Shown in pieces: positions 7,124 to 15,806 of a stretch of DNA of 64,000 bases. Under the pieces are notes generated by a model that did no database searches, was not told where the DNA came from, and worked only from the letters and a program-made list of their open reading frames with translations. Origin of the DNA: Actinomadura luzonensis (GTDB lineage: Bacteria > Actinomycetota > Actinomycetes > Streptosporangiales > Streptosporangiaceae); the NCBI RefSeq assembly GCF_022664455.2, contig NZ_JAKRKC020000001.1, positions 1,927,001 to 1,991,000 of the forward strand. The letters run 5' to 3'. Each line of letters starts with the position of its first letter. The first letter of the stretch is position 1. The position numbers were made by a program, and so were the translations under genes.

Positions 7124-8605
7124 TCACTGGGTGGGCTTGACCAGGGGGAACAGGATGGTCTCGCGGATGTTCTTGCCGGTGAACGCCATGATCATCCGGT
7201 CGATGCCGGCGCCCATGCCGCCGGTGGGCGGCATGCCGTACTCGAGGGCCGTCAGGAAGTCCTCGTCGAGCTGCATCGCCTCGGGGTCGCCGCCGGCCGC
7301 CAGCAACGACTGCTCGACCAGCCGCTGCCGCTGGTCGAGCGGGTCGTTGAGCTCGGAGTAGGCGGTGCCCAGCTCGGTGCCGAACCCGATGAGGTCCCAC
7401 TTCTCGGTGAGCAGCGGGTTGTCGCGGTGGAGCCGGGCCAGCGGCGAGGTCTCCAGCGGATAGTCCATGACGAACGTCGGCTGCACGAGCGTGTGCTCCA
7501 CCAGCGCCTCGAACAGCTCCTGCACGAGCTTGCCCGCGCCCCACTTCGGGTCCCAGTGCACCTCGCGCCGGTCGGCGATCTTGCGCAGCTCCTCCAGCGT
7601 CGTCGCGGTGGTGATCTCCTCGCCGACGGCCTCCGAGACCAGCCCGTACAGCGGGACCCGGGGCCACTCGGCGAGGCCGAGGTCGACCTCGACGCCGTCG
7701 TGCACGACCACGGTGGTGTCCAGGGCGGCCACGACGGCCTTCTGGTACATCCGCTGCGTCAGGTCGGCCATGTCGTGGTAGTCGAGGTAGGTGCCGTACG
7801 CCTCGATCATGGTGAACTCGGGGTTGTGCGTGGAGTCGGCGCCCTCGTTGCGGAAGTTGCGGTTGATCTCGAAGACCTTCTCGATGCCGCCGACCACCAG
7901 CCGCTTGAGGTAGAGCTCGATCGCGATGCGGAGGTAGAGCTCCATGTCGTAGGCGTTGATGTGGGTCTTGAAGGGCCGGGCCGCCGCGCCGCCGTGGATG
8001 GGCTGCAACATCGGCGTCTCGACCTCGAGGTAGCCCTCCTCGTGCCAGAAGTCGCGCACCGCGCGCACGGTGGCGCTGCGGATGCGGGCCGTCCGCCTGG
8101 CCTCGTCGTTGACGATGAGGTCGACGTAGCGCTGCCGGACGCGGGCCTCGGGGTCGGTGAGGCCGACGTGCTTCTCCGGCAGCGGGCGCAGGCACTTGGC
8201 GGTGATCTGCCAGGAGTCGGCCAGGATCGACAGCTCGCCCCTTCGCGAGGTGATGACCTCGCCGGTCACGCCGACGTGGTCGCCGAGGTCGACGTCGCGC
8301 TTCCAGCGGGCCAGCGACTCCTCGCCGACCCGGTCGAGGGAGATCATGACCTGCAGGTCGCCCTCGGCGTCGCGCAGGGTGGCGAAGCAGAGCTTCCCGC
8401 CCACGCGGCTGAGCATGACGCGGCCGGCCACCGAGACGGTGTCACCGGTGGCGGTGTCGGGCTCCAGGCCCTGGTATTTCTCCCTGACCTCGGCGTTGGT
8501 CGCCGTACGGGGGAAATTCACCGGGTAAGGGTCGACGCCCTCGCTCCGAAGGCGGTCGAGCTTCTCCCTCCGGATCCGCATCTGCTCGGGAAGTTCTTCG
8601 CTCAC
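7124..8605 (-). CDS. lysS: lysyl-tRNA synthetase, class II
   Basis: 493 residues charging tRNA-Lys. An OB-fold anticodon domain (about 50-150, VSVAGRVMLSRVGGKLCFAT) precedes the class II catalytic core with motif 2 (FRNEGADSTHNPEFTMIEAY) and motif 3 (PPTGGMGAGIDRMIMAFTG). Length is normal. Start GTG 8605 fits homologue starts (SEELPEQMRIRREKL). No ribosome site precedes it, while TACGCT lies 8 nt upstream, which suggests a leaderless mRNA. An upstream in-frame ATG at 8671 would add an unlikely Pro/Ser-rich leader. Confidence 0.95.
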   Translation of the reverse strand: MSEELPEQMRIRREKLDRLRSEGVDPYPVNFPRTATNAEVREKYQGLEPDTATGDTVSVAGRVMLSRVGGKLCFATLRDAEGDLQVMISLDRVGEESLARWKRDVDLGDHVGVTGEVITSRRGELSILADSWQITAKCLRPLPEKHVGLTDPEARVRQRYVDLIVNDEARRTARIRSATVRAVRDFWHEEGYLEVETPMLQPIHGGAAARPFKTHINAYDMELYLRIAIELYLKRLVVGGIEKVFEINRNFRNEGADSTHNPEFTMIEAYGTYLDYHDMADLTQRMYQKAVVAALDTTVVVHDGVEVDLGLAEWPRVPLYGLVSEAVGEEITTATTLEELRKIADRREVHWDPKWGAGKLVQELFEALVEHTLVQPTFVMDYPLETSPLARLHRDNPLLTEKWDLIGFGTELGTAYSELNDPLDQRQRLVEQSLLAAGGDPEAMQLDEDFLTALEYGMPPTGGMGAGIDRMIMAFTGKNIRETILFPLVKPTQ

Positions 8606-8751
8606 AGCATCAAAGCGTAGGGGATATGGCGAACTGCAAGGGCTCGTCGGCCCGCTGCAGGGGCGCTGCAAGAGGGCTCTTTTATCAATGACTCACGAGC
8701 TCAGGGGGGAGCCGGCAGGGAGCCGGCCCAGGGGAGCTCCAGGAGAGAGAA

Positions 8752-9234
8752 ATGTTCAAGAAGCTCGCGATCGGCACCCTCGCCGCCGCCGCCACCACCG
8801 CTCTGGCCCTGTCGATGTCGGGCGCGGCCCTCGCGGACTCGCCCCACTACGACGACTACTCCTCGGGCTGGGGCCCGCTGTACTCCAAGAACTACCAGGC
8901 CAAGGCGCAGGGCACGATCAGCGTGAACTGGGACGGCGACGGGGAGTCGAACGAGGTCCAGGTCTACGGCCGCCTCTGGGACCGCGACAACCGCAGCTAC
9001 GACGAGGGCGGCAAGTGCGCCTACATCCGCTTCCAGGCCGAGGACTTCGACCACGACTGGTCGCCGGTCTACAGCAAGAAGTACTGCGGCTACCCCGGCT
9101 ACAAGAAGTTCTTCTACCAGGACAACGACGTCTACAGCGTGCGCGCCCAGGTCTGCCAGATCGGCCTGTACAGCAAGTACCCGACCAAGTGCGGCTACTG
9201 GCAGGACATCTACAGCGTCGACGGCGACGAGTAG
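8752..9234 (+). CDS. small secreted Tyr/Asp-rich protein of unknown function
   Basis: 160 residues from ATG 8752 with a strong ribosome site (GGAGAGAGAA). A signal peptide (FKKLAIGTLAAAATTALALS, cleavage after ALA at about 29) is followed by a mature domain of about 130 residues rich in Tyr, Asp, Lys and Ser. It holds four Cys (KCAY, KYCGY, VCQI, KCGY), which probably form two disulfides. I do not recognise a family. The alternating aromatic and polar sequence suggests a beta-sandwich. It is monocistronic, with its own terminator. Confidence 0.85.
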   Translation: MFKKLAIGTLAAAATTALALSMSGAALADSPHYDDYSSGWGPLYSKNYQAKAQGTISVNWDGDGESNEVQVYGRLWDRDNRSYDEGGKCAYIRFQAEDFDHDWSPVYSKKYCGYPGYKKFFYQDNDVYSVRAQVCQIGLYSKYPTKCGYWQDIYSVDGDE

Positions 9235-9263
9235 GCGTGACGCCGGATCCGCACCCGAGTGCC

Positions 9264-9300
9264 GCAGGCGGCCCCCTCACCCGAGCGGGGGGCCGCCTGC
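9264..9300. terminator. strong bidirectional hairpin terminator
   Basis: A perfect 13-bp stem (GCAGGCGGCCCCC and its complement) around a loop of about 11 nt, between the secreted-protein gene and the convergent coaX gene. Confidence 0.85.
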
Positions 9301-9323
9301 TCCACGTCCGGGGTACGGAGGGC

Positions 9324-10106
9324 TCAGCCCGCGTTGCGGTGGTAGATCAGGCGCAGGCCGATGAGCGTCAGCCACGGCTCGTGCACGTCGATCGAGCGCG
9401 ACTCGCCCACCACCAGCCCGGCGTGGCCGCCGGTGGCGACGACCGTCACCTCGTCGGGGTCGTCGGCCAGCTCGGCCGCCATGCGCTCGACGATGCCGTC
9501 CACCTGGCCGGCGAAGCCGTAGATGATGCCGGCCTGCAGGGCCTCCACCGTGTTCTTGGCGATCACCGAGCGGGGGCGGACCAGCTCGACCTTGTGGAGC
9601 TGGGCGCCGGCGGCGGCGAGGGCGTCCACGGAGATCTCGATGCCGGGCGCGGTGACCGCCCCGACGTACTCGCCCTTGGCGGAGACCGCGTCGAAGGAGG
9701 TGGCGGTGCCGAAGTCGACGATGACGCAGGGGCCGCCGTACTGGTCGATGGCGGCCAGCGCGTTCACGATGCGGTCGCTGCCGACCTCCTTGGGGTTGTC
9801 CATCCGGACGGGCACGCCGGTGCGGATGCCCGGCTCCACGATCACCGCCGTGACGTCGCCGTAGTAGCGGCGGCACATCTCGCGCATCTCGTTGAGCACG
9901 CTCGGGACCGTGGAGCAGATGGCGATGCCGTCGATGTCGGCCCCCTTGAGCAGCGGCGACTGCGCCAGCAGCCCCTGGAGGACGACCGCGATCTCGTCGG
10001 CGGTGCGGCGGGCGTCGGTCGCCAGCCGCCAGTGCTCGATGACGTCCTCGCCCTCGAAGAGCCCCAGCACCGTGTGCGTGTTGCCGACGTCGATCGTGAG
10101 CAGCAT
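9324..10106 (-). CDS. coaX: type III pantothenate kinase
   Basis: 260 residues; phosphorylates pantothenate with ATP, the first step to coenzyme A. It is an ASKHA-fold enzyme: the N-terminal phosphate loop is LLTIDVGNTHTVLGLF, the central catalytic segment DNPKEVGSDRIVNALAA, and the adenosine side VIVDFGTATSFDAV and VVATGGHAGLV. Start ATG 10106 lies 3 nt past the nadBC stop (a TTG at 10109 is directly in front), so translation is very likely coupled to the NAD gene. panC is further upstream in the same block, linking pantothenate synthesis and use. Confidence 0.94.
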   Translation of the reverse strand: MLLTIDVGNTHTVLGLFEGEDVIEHWRLATDARRTADEIAVVLQGLLAQSPLLKGADIDGIAICSTVPSVLNEMREMCRRYYGDVTAVIVEPGIRTGVPVRMDNPKEVGSDRIVNALAAIDQYGGPCVIVDFGTATSFDAVSAKGEYVGAVTAPGIEISVDALAAAGAQLHKVELVRPRSVIAKNTVEALQAGIIYGFAGQVDGIVERMAAELADDPDEVTVVATGGHAGLVVGESRSIDVHEPWLTLIGLRLIYHRNAG

Positions 10107-10109
10107 CAA

Positions 10110-12635
10110 TTACCCCCGCAGATCCAATGCGATGTCCAGGGCCGGCGCCGAGTGCGTTAGCGCTCCCACCGCCAGGTGGTCAACGCCAGTCTCGGCCACA
10201 GCACGGGCCGATTCCAAGGTCAATCCCCCGCTCGCTTCAAGGGCAACCCCTTTTTTCGCCCGCTTTTTCACGAGTTGTACGGCACGCGCTATGTCCTCGA
10301 CCGTGAAGTTGTCCAGCAGGATCTCCTCGGCGCCCTCGTCGAGCACCGCCTCCAACTGGTCCAGCCGGTCGATCTCCACCTCGATCGGCAGCTCGGGGAA
10401 CCGCTCGCGCACCGCGCGGAACGCCTCGGCCACTCCCCCTGCCGCCACCACGTGATTGTCCTTGATCAGCGCGGCGTCCGACAGCGACATGCGATGATTG
10501 ACCCCGCCGCCGCAGCGCACGGCGTACTTCTCCAGCGCCCGCAGGCCGGGCAGGGTCTTGCGGCTGTCGCGCACGCGGGCGGAGGTGCCCGCGATCGCCT
10601 CGGCCCACCTGGCGGTCAGCGTCGCCACCCCGGACAGGTGCGTGACGAAGTTGAGCGCGGTGCGCTCGGCGGTCAGCAGGGCGCGGGCCGGGCCCTCGAC
10701 GGTGAGCAGCACGTCGCCCGCCCGCACCCGCTCGCCGTCCTTGGCCTGGCGCTCGGTGCGGGCCGCGCCCAGCCGCACGAACACCGCCTCGGCCACGGCC
10801 AGGCCCGCCACCACGCCGTCCTTGCGGGCCACCAGGTCGCCGGCCGCCTGCCGGTCGGCCGGGACGGTGGCCAGGCTGGTCACGTCGCCGGCCTCCTGCA
10901 GGTCCTCCTCCAGCGCGCGGCCGATGAGCGCGTCCACCTCGGCCGGGTCGAGCCCGGCAGCCGCCAGCTCCTGCGCCAGGCGCGGCGGCATCGCGTCACC
11001 GTGCGGCGTGTACGTCATGCGAAGGCCCTCCTCCGTCAGGGTCACATCCAGGTGGCCCAGCCATTCGTTGTCGTCGCGCGCGTCGTGGTCCTCGCGCCAG
11101 TGTGAGCCACGGGTCTCCAGCCGGGCCGCCGCCGCGCCGGTCAGCACGGTGGCCACGGTCAGCAGGTTCGTCGCCTCCCAGGACTCGGTGCGCGGCGTCA
11201 CCTCGACCGGCGTCCAGCGGGCGTCGAGCAGCGCCCGCGCGGTCTCCCGCAGCGACTCGCGGCTGCGCAGCACGCTCGCGCCCCTGCTCATGTGGCCCTG
11301 GATCCTGGTCCTGGCCCGCGGGTCCACCAGGCCCGCGGGAGCGGCGGACGGCACCGGGTCGCCGGGGGCCGGGCGGGTGGCGTGCACGTCCGCGGCGATG
11401 CGCTCGGCGAAGACCAGGCCCTCCAGCAGCGAGTTGGAGGCCAGCCGGTTCGCGCCGTGCACGCCGGTGCAGGCGACCTCGCCGCAGGCGTACAGGCCGT
11501 CGATCGAGGTACGGCCGCGCAGGTCGGTGCGGACGCCGCCGCTGGCGTAGTGGGCGGCCGGGGCCACCGGGACGGGCTCGGTGGCCGGATCGATGCCGTG
11601 CTCGCGGCAGATGGCGTAGATGGTGGGGAACCGGGTCTCCCACTTCTCCCGGCCGAAGTGGCGGCCGTCGAGGTACACGTGGTCGCGGCCGGTCGCGCTC
11701 ATCGTCCGCATGATCGCCTTGGCCACGACGTCGCGCGGCGCCAGGTCGGCCAGCTCGTGCACGCCGGCCATGAACCGGTTGCCCTCGTGGTCCACCAGGA
11801 AGGCGCCCTCGCCGCGCACCGCCTCCGAGATCAGCGGCTGCTGGCCGGTCGAGCCCTCGCCGAGCCAGAGCACGGTGGGATGGAACTGGACGAACTCCAG
11901 GTCGCGCACCACCGCGCCGGCCCGCAGCGCCAGCGCGACGCCGTCGCCGGTGGAGACGGCGGGGTTCGTGGTGGCCGCGTACACCTGGCCCATGCCGCCG
12001 GTGGCCAGCACGACGGCCCTGGCCAGCACCGCGCCGACGCCGTCGCGGTCGCCCTCGCCCATGACGTGCAGGGTGACGCCCCTGGCCCGGCCGCGGGCGT
12101 CCTTGAGCAGGTCGAGCACCAGCGCGTGCTCGACGACCTCGATCGAGCCGGCCCGCACCGCCTCGATGAGCGCCCGCTGCACCTCGGCGCCGGTGGCGTC
12201 ACCGCCCGCGTGCACGATCCTGCGCCGCCGGTGGCCGCCCTCCCTGGTGAGCTGGAGCTCGCCGTCGGGGGTGCGGTCGAAGCGGGCGCCCCTCGCGATC
12301 AGCCGGCGCACCGCGCCCGGGCCCTCGGTGACCAGCGCCCGCACGGCGCGCTCGTCGCTCAGGCCCACCCCGGCGACCAGCGTGTCGTTCAGGTGCTCCT
12401 CCGGGGTGTCGCGCGGGTCGAGCACGGCCGCGATGCCGCCCTGGGCCCAGCGCGTGGAGCCCGAGGAGAGCACGTCCTTGGTGACGATCAGGACCTTGGC
12501 CGCCGGCTCCAGCTCGGCGTAGCGCAGGGCCACGGTCAGGCCCGCGATGCCGGAGCCCACGACGACCAGGTCGGCCTCGGCCGTCCAGCCGGGCTCGGGG
12601 GCGGTCAGCCGCAGTGGGATCACCGGTGCGCTCAT
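10110..12635 (-). CDS. nadBC: fused L-aspartate oxidase / quinolinate phosphoribosyltransferase
   Basis: 841 residues with two enzymes in one frame. Residues 1 to about 540 are NadB: FAD motif VVVGSGIAGLTVAL, SSGSTRWAQGGIAAVL, RRRIVHAGGDATG and GVHGANRLASNSLLEGLVFA. Residues of about 549-841 are NadC: VRDSRKTLPGLRALEKYA, VRCGGGVNHRMSLSDAALIK, LLDNFT and LEASGGLTLE. Together they turn aspartate to iminoaspartate and quinolinate to nicotinate mononucleotide in de novo NAD synthesis; NadA would act between them and is not in this window. Start ATG 12635 has AAGGAGA upstream. An internal ATG at 10991, with GGTGA 5 nt ahead, sits exactly where NadC normally begins. Confidence 0.93.
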   Translation of the reverse strand: MSAPVIPLRLTAPEPGWTAEADLVVVGSGIAGLTVALRYAELEPAAKVLIVTKDVLSSGSTRWAQGGIAAVLDPRDTPEEHLNDTLVAGVGLSDERAVRALVTEGPGAVRRLIARGARFDRTPDGELQLTREGGHRRRRIVHAGGDATGAEVQRALIEAVRAGSIEVVEHALVLDLLKDARGRARGVTLHVMGEGDRDGVGAVLARAVVLATGGMGQVYAATTNPAVSTGDGVALALRAGAVVRDLEFVQFHPTVLWLGEGSTGQQPLISEAVRGEGAFLVDHEGNRFMAGVHELADLAPRDVVAKAIMRTMSATGRDHVYLDGRHFGREKWETRFPTIYAICREHGIDPATEPVPVAPAAHYASGGVRTDLRGRTSIDGLYACGEVACTGVHGANRLASNSLLEGLVFAERIAADVHATRPAPGDPVPSAAPAGLVDPRARTRIQGHMSRGASVLRSRESLRETARALLDARWTPVEVTPRTESWEATNLLTVATVLTGAAAARLETRGSHWREDHDARDDNEWLGHLDVTLTEEGLRMTYTPHGDAMPPRLAQELAAAGLDPAEVDALIGRALEEDLQEAGDVTSLATVPADRQAAGDLVARKDGVVAGLAVAEAVFVRLGAARTERQAKDGERVRAGDVLLTVEGPARALLTAERTALNFVTHLSGVATLTARWAEAIAGTSARVRDSRKTLPGLRALEKYAVRCGGGVNHRMSLSDAALIKDNHVVAAGGVAEAFRAVRERFPELPIEVEIDRLDQLEAVLDEGAEEILLDNFTVEDIARAVQLVKKRAKKGVALEASGGLTLESARAVAETGVDHLAVGALTHSAPALDIALDLRG

Positions 12636-12659
12636 GGGGATCTCCTTGGATCAGCGCTA

Positions 12660-12678
12660 TATCGTCAACATGACGATA
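12660..12678 (-). promoter_or_regulatory. palindromic operator candidate of the NAD operon
   Basis: TATCGTC-AACAT-GACGATA is a perfect 7-bp dyad with a 5-nt spacer, 25 bp ahead of the nadBC start. Its size and place fit a repressor site over the promoter. A Nudix-type NrtR or another NAD regulator is plausible, but I cannot match the motif to a known consensus. Confidence 0.5.
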
Positions 12679-12714
12679 ACGCCTGCCGCGGCGTGGTCAT
12701 GCCCCGGGGGTGGG

Positions 12715-13266
12715 TCAGCGACCGGCGGGGCCGTCCGGCTCGCGCACCGCGGCCGTCCGCCCGATGGGCTCCGTCTTCCTGATGAACGCCTCGTACTCGG
12801 CGAACGGCTCCAGCCCCACGGCCGCGCGGCGCTCGTCGAGCAGGCCGGGCTCCTCGATCGGCATCGGCTCCAGGCCGTCGGCGCCGTCGTGGAACTGGGT
12901 GCCGTAGAGCTGGGGACGGCCCGAGCGCACCCGCACCCGATCCTCCAGGTACGCCAGATCGCGCGGCGAGGCCTCGTCCCGCTCGACCGCCTCGGCCATC
13001 AGCTCCCGGAACAGCCGCTGCGCCGCGAGCGCCGTCGCGTGCTGGGCCAGCAGCCAGGCCGCCCGCGCGGCCCGCTCCCCCACCTGCGAGACCAGCGGCC
13101 AGCCGCGGTTGGCCACCACCGAGTAGAGCCAGGCGGTGTTGCCCTCGTCCAGCTTCTGGAGCCGGGCGAGCCGCCTGTCCCCCGGGAAGCCCTTGGCCGG
13201 GTCGCGCAGGGCCTGGTCGACCTTCATGCGCCGGAGCAGCTCGTCCCGCAACTCCTCGTCGGTCAT
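12715..13266 (-). CDS. DUF6624 family protein
   Basis: 183 residues, soluble, no signal. The features I associate with DUF6624 are visible: NTAWLYSVVANRGWP, VGERAARAAWLLAQHA, SPRDLAYLEDRVRVRSGRPQ followed by LYGTQF. The conserved His and Asp residues suggest a small alpha-helical enzyme or binding protein, but no function is established. It lies between panC and nadBC on the same strand, 19 nt after panC, so it is probably cotranscribed with panC. Confidence 0.65.
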   Translation of the reverse strand: MTDEELRDELLRRMKVDQALRDPAKGFPGDRRLARLQKLDEGNTAWLYSVVANRGWPLVSQVGERAARAAWLLAQHATALAAQRLFRELMAEAVERDEASPRDLAYLEDRVRVRSGRPQLYGTQFHDGADGLEPMPIEEPGLLDERRAAVGLEPFAEYEAFIRKTEPIGRTAAVREPDGPAGR

Positions 13267-13285
13267 GTCCCGACGGTAATCCGCC

Positions 13286-14122
13286 TCAGGCGGGATTCAA
13301 GGTCAGGATGACGTTGTCGATCAGCCGGGTGGCGCCGACCCGCGCCGCCACCGCGAGCACGGCCTCGCCCGTGTGCTCCTCGCCCACCTCGGCGAAGGTC
13401 GCCGGGTCCACCAGGGCCAGGTAGTCCACGTCGAGGGCGGGCCCGGCGGCGGCGAGCACCTCGCGGGCCGCCGCGCGGACCGCCCCGGGAGTGGTCGCGG
13501 CCTCGCCCGCGCGAAGGGCGCGGGAGAGCGCCAGGGCCACCTGCCGGTCCTCGGCGGACAGGTAGCGGTTGCGGCTGGACAGGGCCAGCCCGTCGGGCTC
13601 GCGCACGGTGGGCGCGCCGACGATCTCGACCGGCACGTCCAGGTCGGCCACCATGCGGCGGATCAGCGCGAGCTGCTGGGCGTCCTTCTGCCCGAAGACC
13701 GCCACCCGCGGCTGGACCAGGTTGAACAGCTTGAGCACGACGGTCAGCACCCCGTCGAAGTGCCCCGGCCGGGACGCGCCCTCGACGATCTCGCCCATCC
13801 GCCCCGCCAGGACGCTCACCTGGCGGTCGGGGCGGTACATGTCCTCGGCGGACGGGTGGAGGACGACGTCGACGCCCTCGGCCCGGCACACCTCCAGATC
13901 CGCCTCGAACGTACGGGGATAGCGGGAGAAGTCCTCGTTCGGCCCGAACTGCAGCGGGTTGACGAAGACGCTGACCACGACCTGGTCGGCCCTGGACCGG
14001 GCGAGCCTGATGAGCGACCGGTGGCCCTCGTGCAGCGCGCCCATGGTGGGCACCAGCGCCACGTCGCCACCGCTACGCGCCTTGACCAGGTCTTCCCTGT
14101 TCCTCGCGACGATCAGATCCAT
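13286..14122 (-). CDS. panC: pantothenate synthetase
   Basis: 278 residues; ATP-dependent joining of pantoate and beta-alanine. Signature stretches are VALVPTMGALHEGHRSLIRL (HIGH-like nucleotide site), SVFVNPLQFGPNEDFSRYP, GRMGEIVEGASRPGHFDGVL, VAVFGQKDAQQLALIRRMV and LALSSRNRYLS (KMSKS-like loop). Length is normal. It follows the DUF2520 gene (56 nt gap) and precedes DUF6624. The DUF2520-panC pair is also seen in mycobacteria. Confidence 0.95.
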   Translation of the reverse strand: MDLIVARNREDLVKARSGGDVALVPTMGALHEGHRSLIRLARSRADQVVVSVFVNPLQFGPNEDFSRYPRTFEADLEVCRAEGVDVVLHPSAEDMYRPDRQVSVLAGRMGEIVEGASRPGHFDGVLTVVLKLFNLVQPRVAVFGQKDAQQLALIRRMVADLDVPVEIVGAPTVREPDGLALSSRNRYLSAEDRQVALALSRALRAGEAATTPGAVRAAAREVLAAAGPALDVDYLALVDPATFAEVGEEHTGEAVLAVAARVGATRLIDNVILTLNPA

Positions 14123-14178
14123 GTGGGCGGCCCCTGGTGTTCACGGCCTCCGCATCGCGGCGGCGCGGCTTGGCACGG

Positions 14179-15069
14179 TCAGGTCCATATATTGCCGCCC
14201 AGCGCGTCCAGCAGCCGCTCCGCCTCCTCCGGTTTGAGCAGCCCGGCGGCGAGCGCGCGGTCGGCCGTGAGCCTGGCCAGCGCGATGTAGGCGTCGGCCG
14301 CCTCCGGCGCGGCCAGGATCAGCGCGTCGACGTGCTTGCGGACGGTGCCCGCGTCGCCGCGCACGACCGGGCCGGTGAGGCCCGCGATGCCGAGCCGCAG
14401 CACGTTGTCGAGCGCGGCCCCGAGCAGCGGGCCCAGCATGCGGCCCGGGTGCTCGACGCCGATGCGCTCCAGCAGGTCGGAGGACTCGGCGATGAGGGTG
14501 ACCATGTGGTTGGCGGCCCCGGCCAGGGCCGCGTGGTAGAGGGCGCGGTCGGAGTCGGCGATCCAGACCGGCTCGCCGCCCATCTCGATCACCAGCGCCT
14601 CGGCGATCGGGCGCAGCGCGTCGGGCGCGGTGACGCCGTAGGAGATGCCGGTGAGCTTGTTGAGGTCGTCGTCGCGGCCGGTGAACGTCATGACCGGGTG
14701 CAGCGCGAGCGGCAGCGCCCCGGCCCTGGCGGCCGGGTCGAGCACCGACAGCCCGTACGCGCCGCTGGTGTGCACGAGAAGCTTGCCCTGGAGGTCGGCG
14801 CCGGTGGCGGCGAGGCCGCCCACGAGGTCGGGCAGCGTGTCGTCGGGCACGGTCAGCAGGATGAGCTGAGCCGCGGCCACCACCTCGTCGGGCCGCGACG
14901 GCGTCAGGCCCAGCCGCTCGGCCGCCCACCGCTGGGAGTTGTCGGACACGCCGCTCGCGGCGACGACCCGGTGACCGGCCTGCGCCAGCGCGGCGCCGAG
15001 GGCCGAGCCGACCTTGCCGGCTCCCAGCACGCCCACGCTCAGCCGGGCCGGGCGATCTCCTGCCTCCAT
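14179..15069 (-). CDS. Rossmann-like / DUF2520 protein, candidate ketopantoate reductase
   Basis: 296 residues. An N-terminal NAD(P)-binding fold (LSVGVLGAGKVGSALGAALA) is followed by a C-terminal helical DUF2520 domain (YHAALAGAANHMVTLIAESS, MLGPLLGAALDNVLRLGIAG). The layout resembles 6-phosphogluconate-dehydrogenase-like reductases. Its place directly ahead of panC, and the fact that alternative ketopantoate reductases (PanG) share this architecture, suggest that it makes pantoate. That is inference. Start ATG 15069; the upstream GTGAG site is modest. Confidence 0.75.
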   Translation of the reverse strand: MEAGDRPARLSVGVLGAGKVGSALGAALAQAGHRVVAASGVSDNSQRWAAERLGLTPSRPDEVVAAAQLILLTVPDDTLPDLVGGLAATGADLQGKLLVHTSGAYGLSVLDPAARAGALPLALHPVMTFTGRDDDLNKLTGISYGVTAPDALRPIAEALVIEMGGEPVWIADSDRALYHAALAGAANHMVTLIAESSDLLERIGVEHPGRMLGPLLGAALDNVLRLGIAGLTGPVVRGDAGTVRKHVDALILAAPEAADAYIALARLTADRALAAGLLKPEEAERLLDALGGNIWT

Positions 15070-15242
15070 GACGTCTCACCCCTGTCGACCGGATGGCACT
15101 GCCGCCCAGCGTAACGGCCTCTCCGTCCGGGGAACGTGACCGGTGCTTTGCCGCATGTTGAGTTAACGACAAAAGCGACAAGGGCATACAAAAAGTGCAC
15201 CCCCTGTCGGAAGAGATGAGGAGAGGGGTCATCGCACGACAG

Positions 15243-15274
15243 TGGGCGCCGAGTCCGTGAGGACCCGACGCCCA
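15243..15274 (-). terminator. imperfect hairpin downstream of the chaplin gene
   Basis: TGGGCGCCGAGTCC and GGACCCGACGCCCA form a 14-bp stem with two mismatches around GTGA. It backs up the stronger hairpin at 15338. The rest of 15070-15380 holds an A-rich stretch with GTTAAC near 15160, probably the promoter of the DUF2520-panC operon, but no gene. Confidence 0.4.
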
Positions 15275-15337
15275 TCGGTGCGACCTCTCGGAGGTGCGCC
15301 TGGCCGGTGCATCCGCCGACTGCCCGGCCGGGAGTCC

Positions 15338-15369
15338 GAGCCCGGACCGGACCGCGCCGGTCCGGGCTC
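15338..15369 (-). terminator. hairpin terminator of the chaplin gene
   Basis: A perfect 13-bp inverted repeat GAGCCCGGACCGG / CCGGTCCGGGCTC with a 6-nt loop, 10 bp past the stop codon of the minus-strand chaplin gene. Confidence 0.8.
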
Positions 15370-15379
15370 TCAGCTGGGG

Positions 15380-15610
15380 TCAGCGGTGGTCCGTGATCGT
15401 GGAGTTGGACCCGCCCTTGCAGCCGGCGACGCTGACGCCGATGACCGCCACGGCGTTGCCGCAGACGTCGATCGGGACGCTGATCGGGACGGCGACCTGG
15501 TTGCCACCCAGGATGCTGCCGTTGCCGCTGGTGATGTCGGCGTGGGCGGCCGGGGCGGACAGCGCGAGGGCAGCGGCGGCACCGACCAGGACCAGGGTCT
15601 TCTTCAGCAT
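15380..15610 (-). CDS. short chaplin (amyloid-forming cell-surface protein)
   Basis: 76 residues from ATG 15610 (GGAG 6 nt upstream). A signal peptide (LKKTLVLVGAAAALALSAPAAHA) leaves a mature part of about 53 residues with the chaplin core: SILGGNQVAVPISVPIDVCG followed by NAVAVIGVSVAGCKGG. Chaplins are hydrophobic, have two conserved Cys and assemble into amyloid rodlets on aerial hyphae and spores. This one fits the short chaplin class in length and Cys spacing. It ends in a polar SNSTITDHR tail. The gene is monocistronic with its own terminator. Confidence 0.82.
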   Translation of the reverse strand: MLKKTLVLVGAAAALALSAPAAHADITSGNGSILGGNQVAVPISVPIDVCGNAVAVIGVSVAGCKGGSNSTITDHR

Positions 15611-15806
15611 GCGAGCTCCTTCCGATTTCGCGGCGCGGGGCCGCGGACGTTGGCTTGTGGGGGAACGGCCGCTGCAGTCGCCACTTGGGGGTTGGCGCAA
15701 CGCAGCCGCTCGATGACAATACGTAAACGCTACCGCAAGCGCGCGACAAAGAGTAGTCACATTATGACTGTGCGTGTCATCCGGAAGTCGTGAGATAGTC
15801 CATGGC

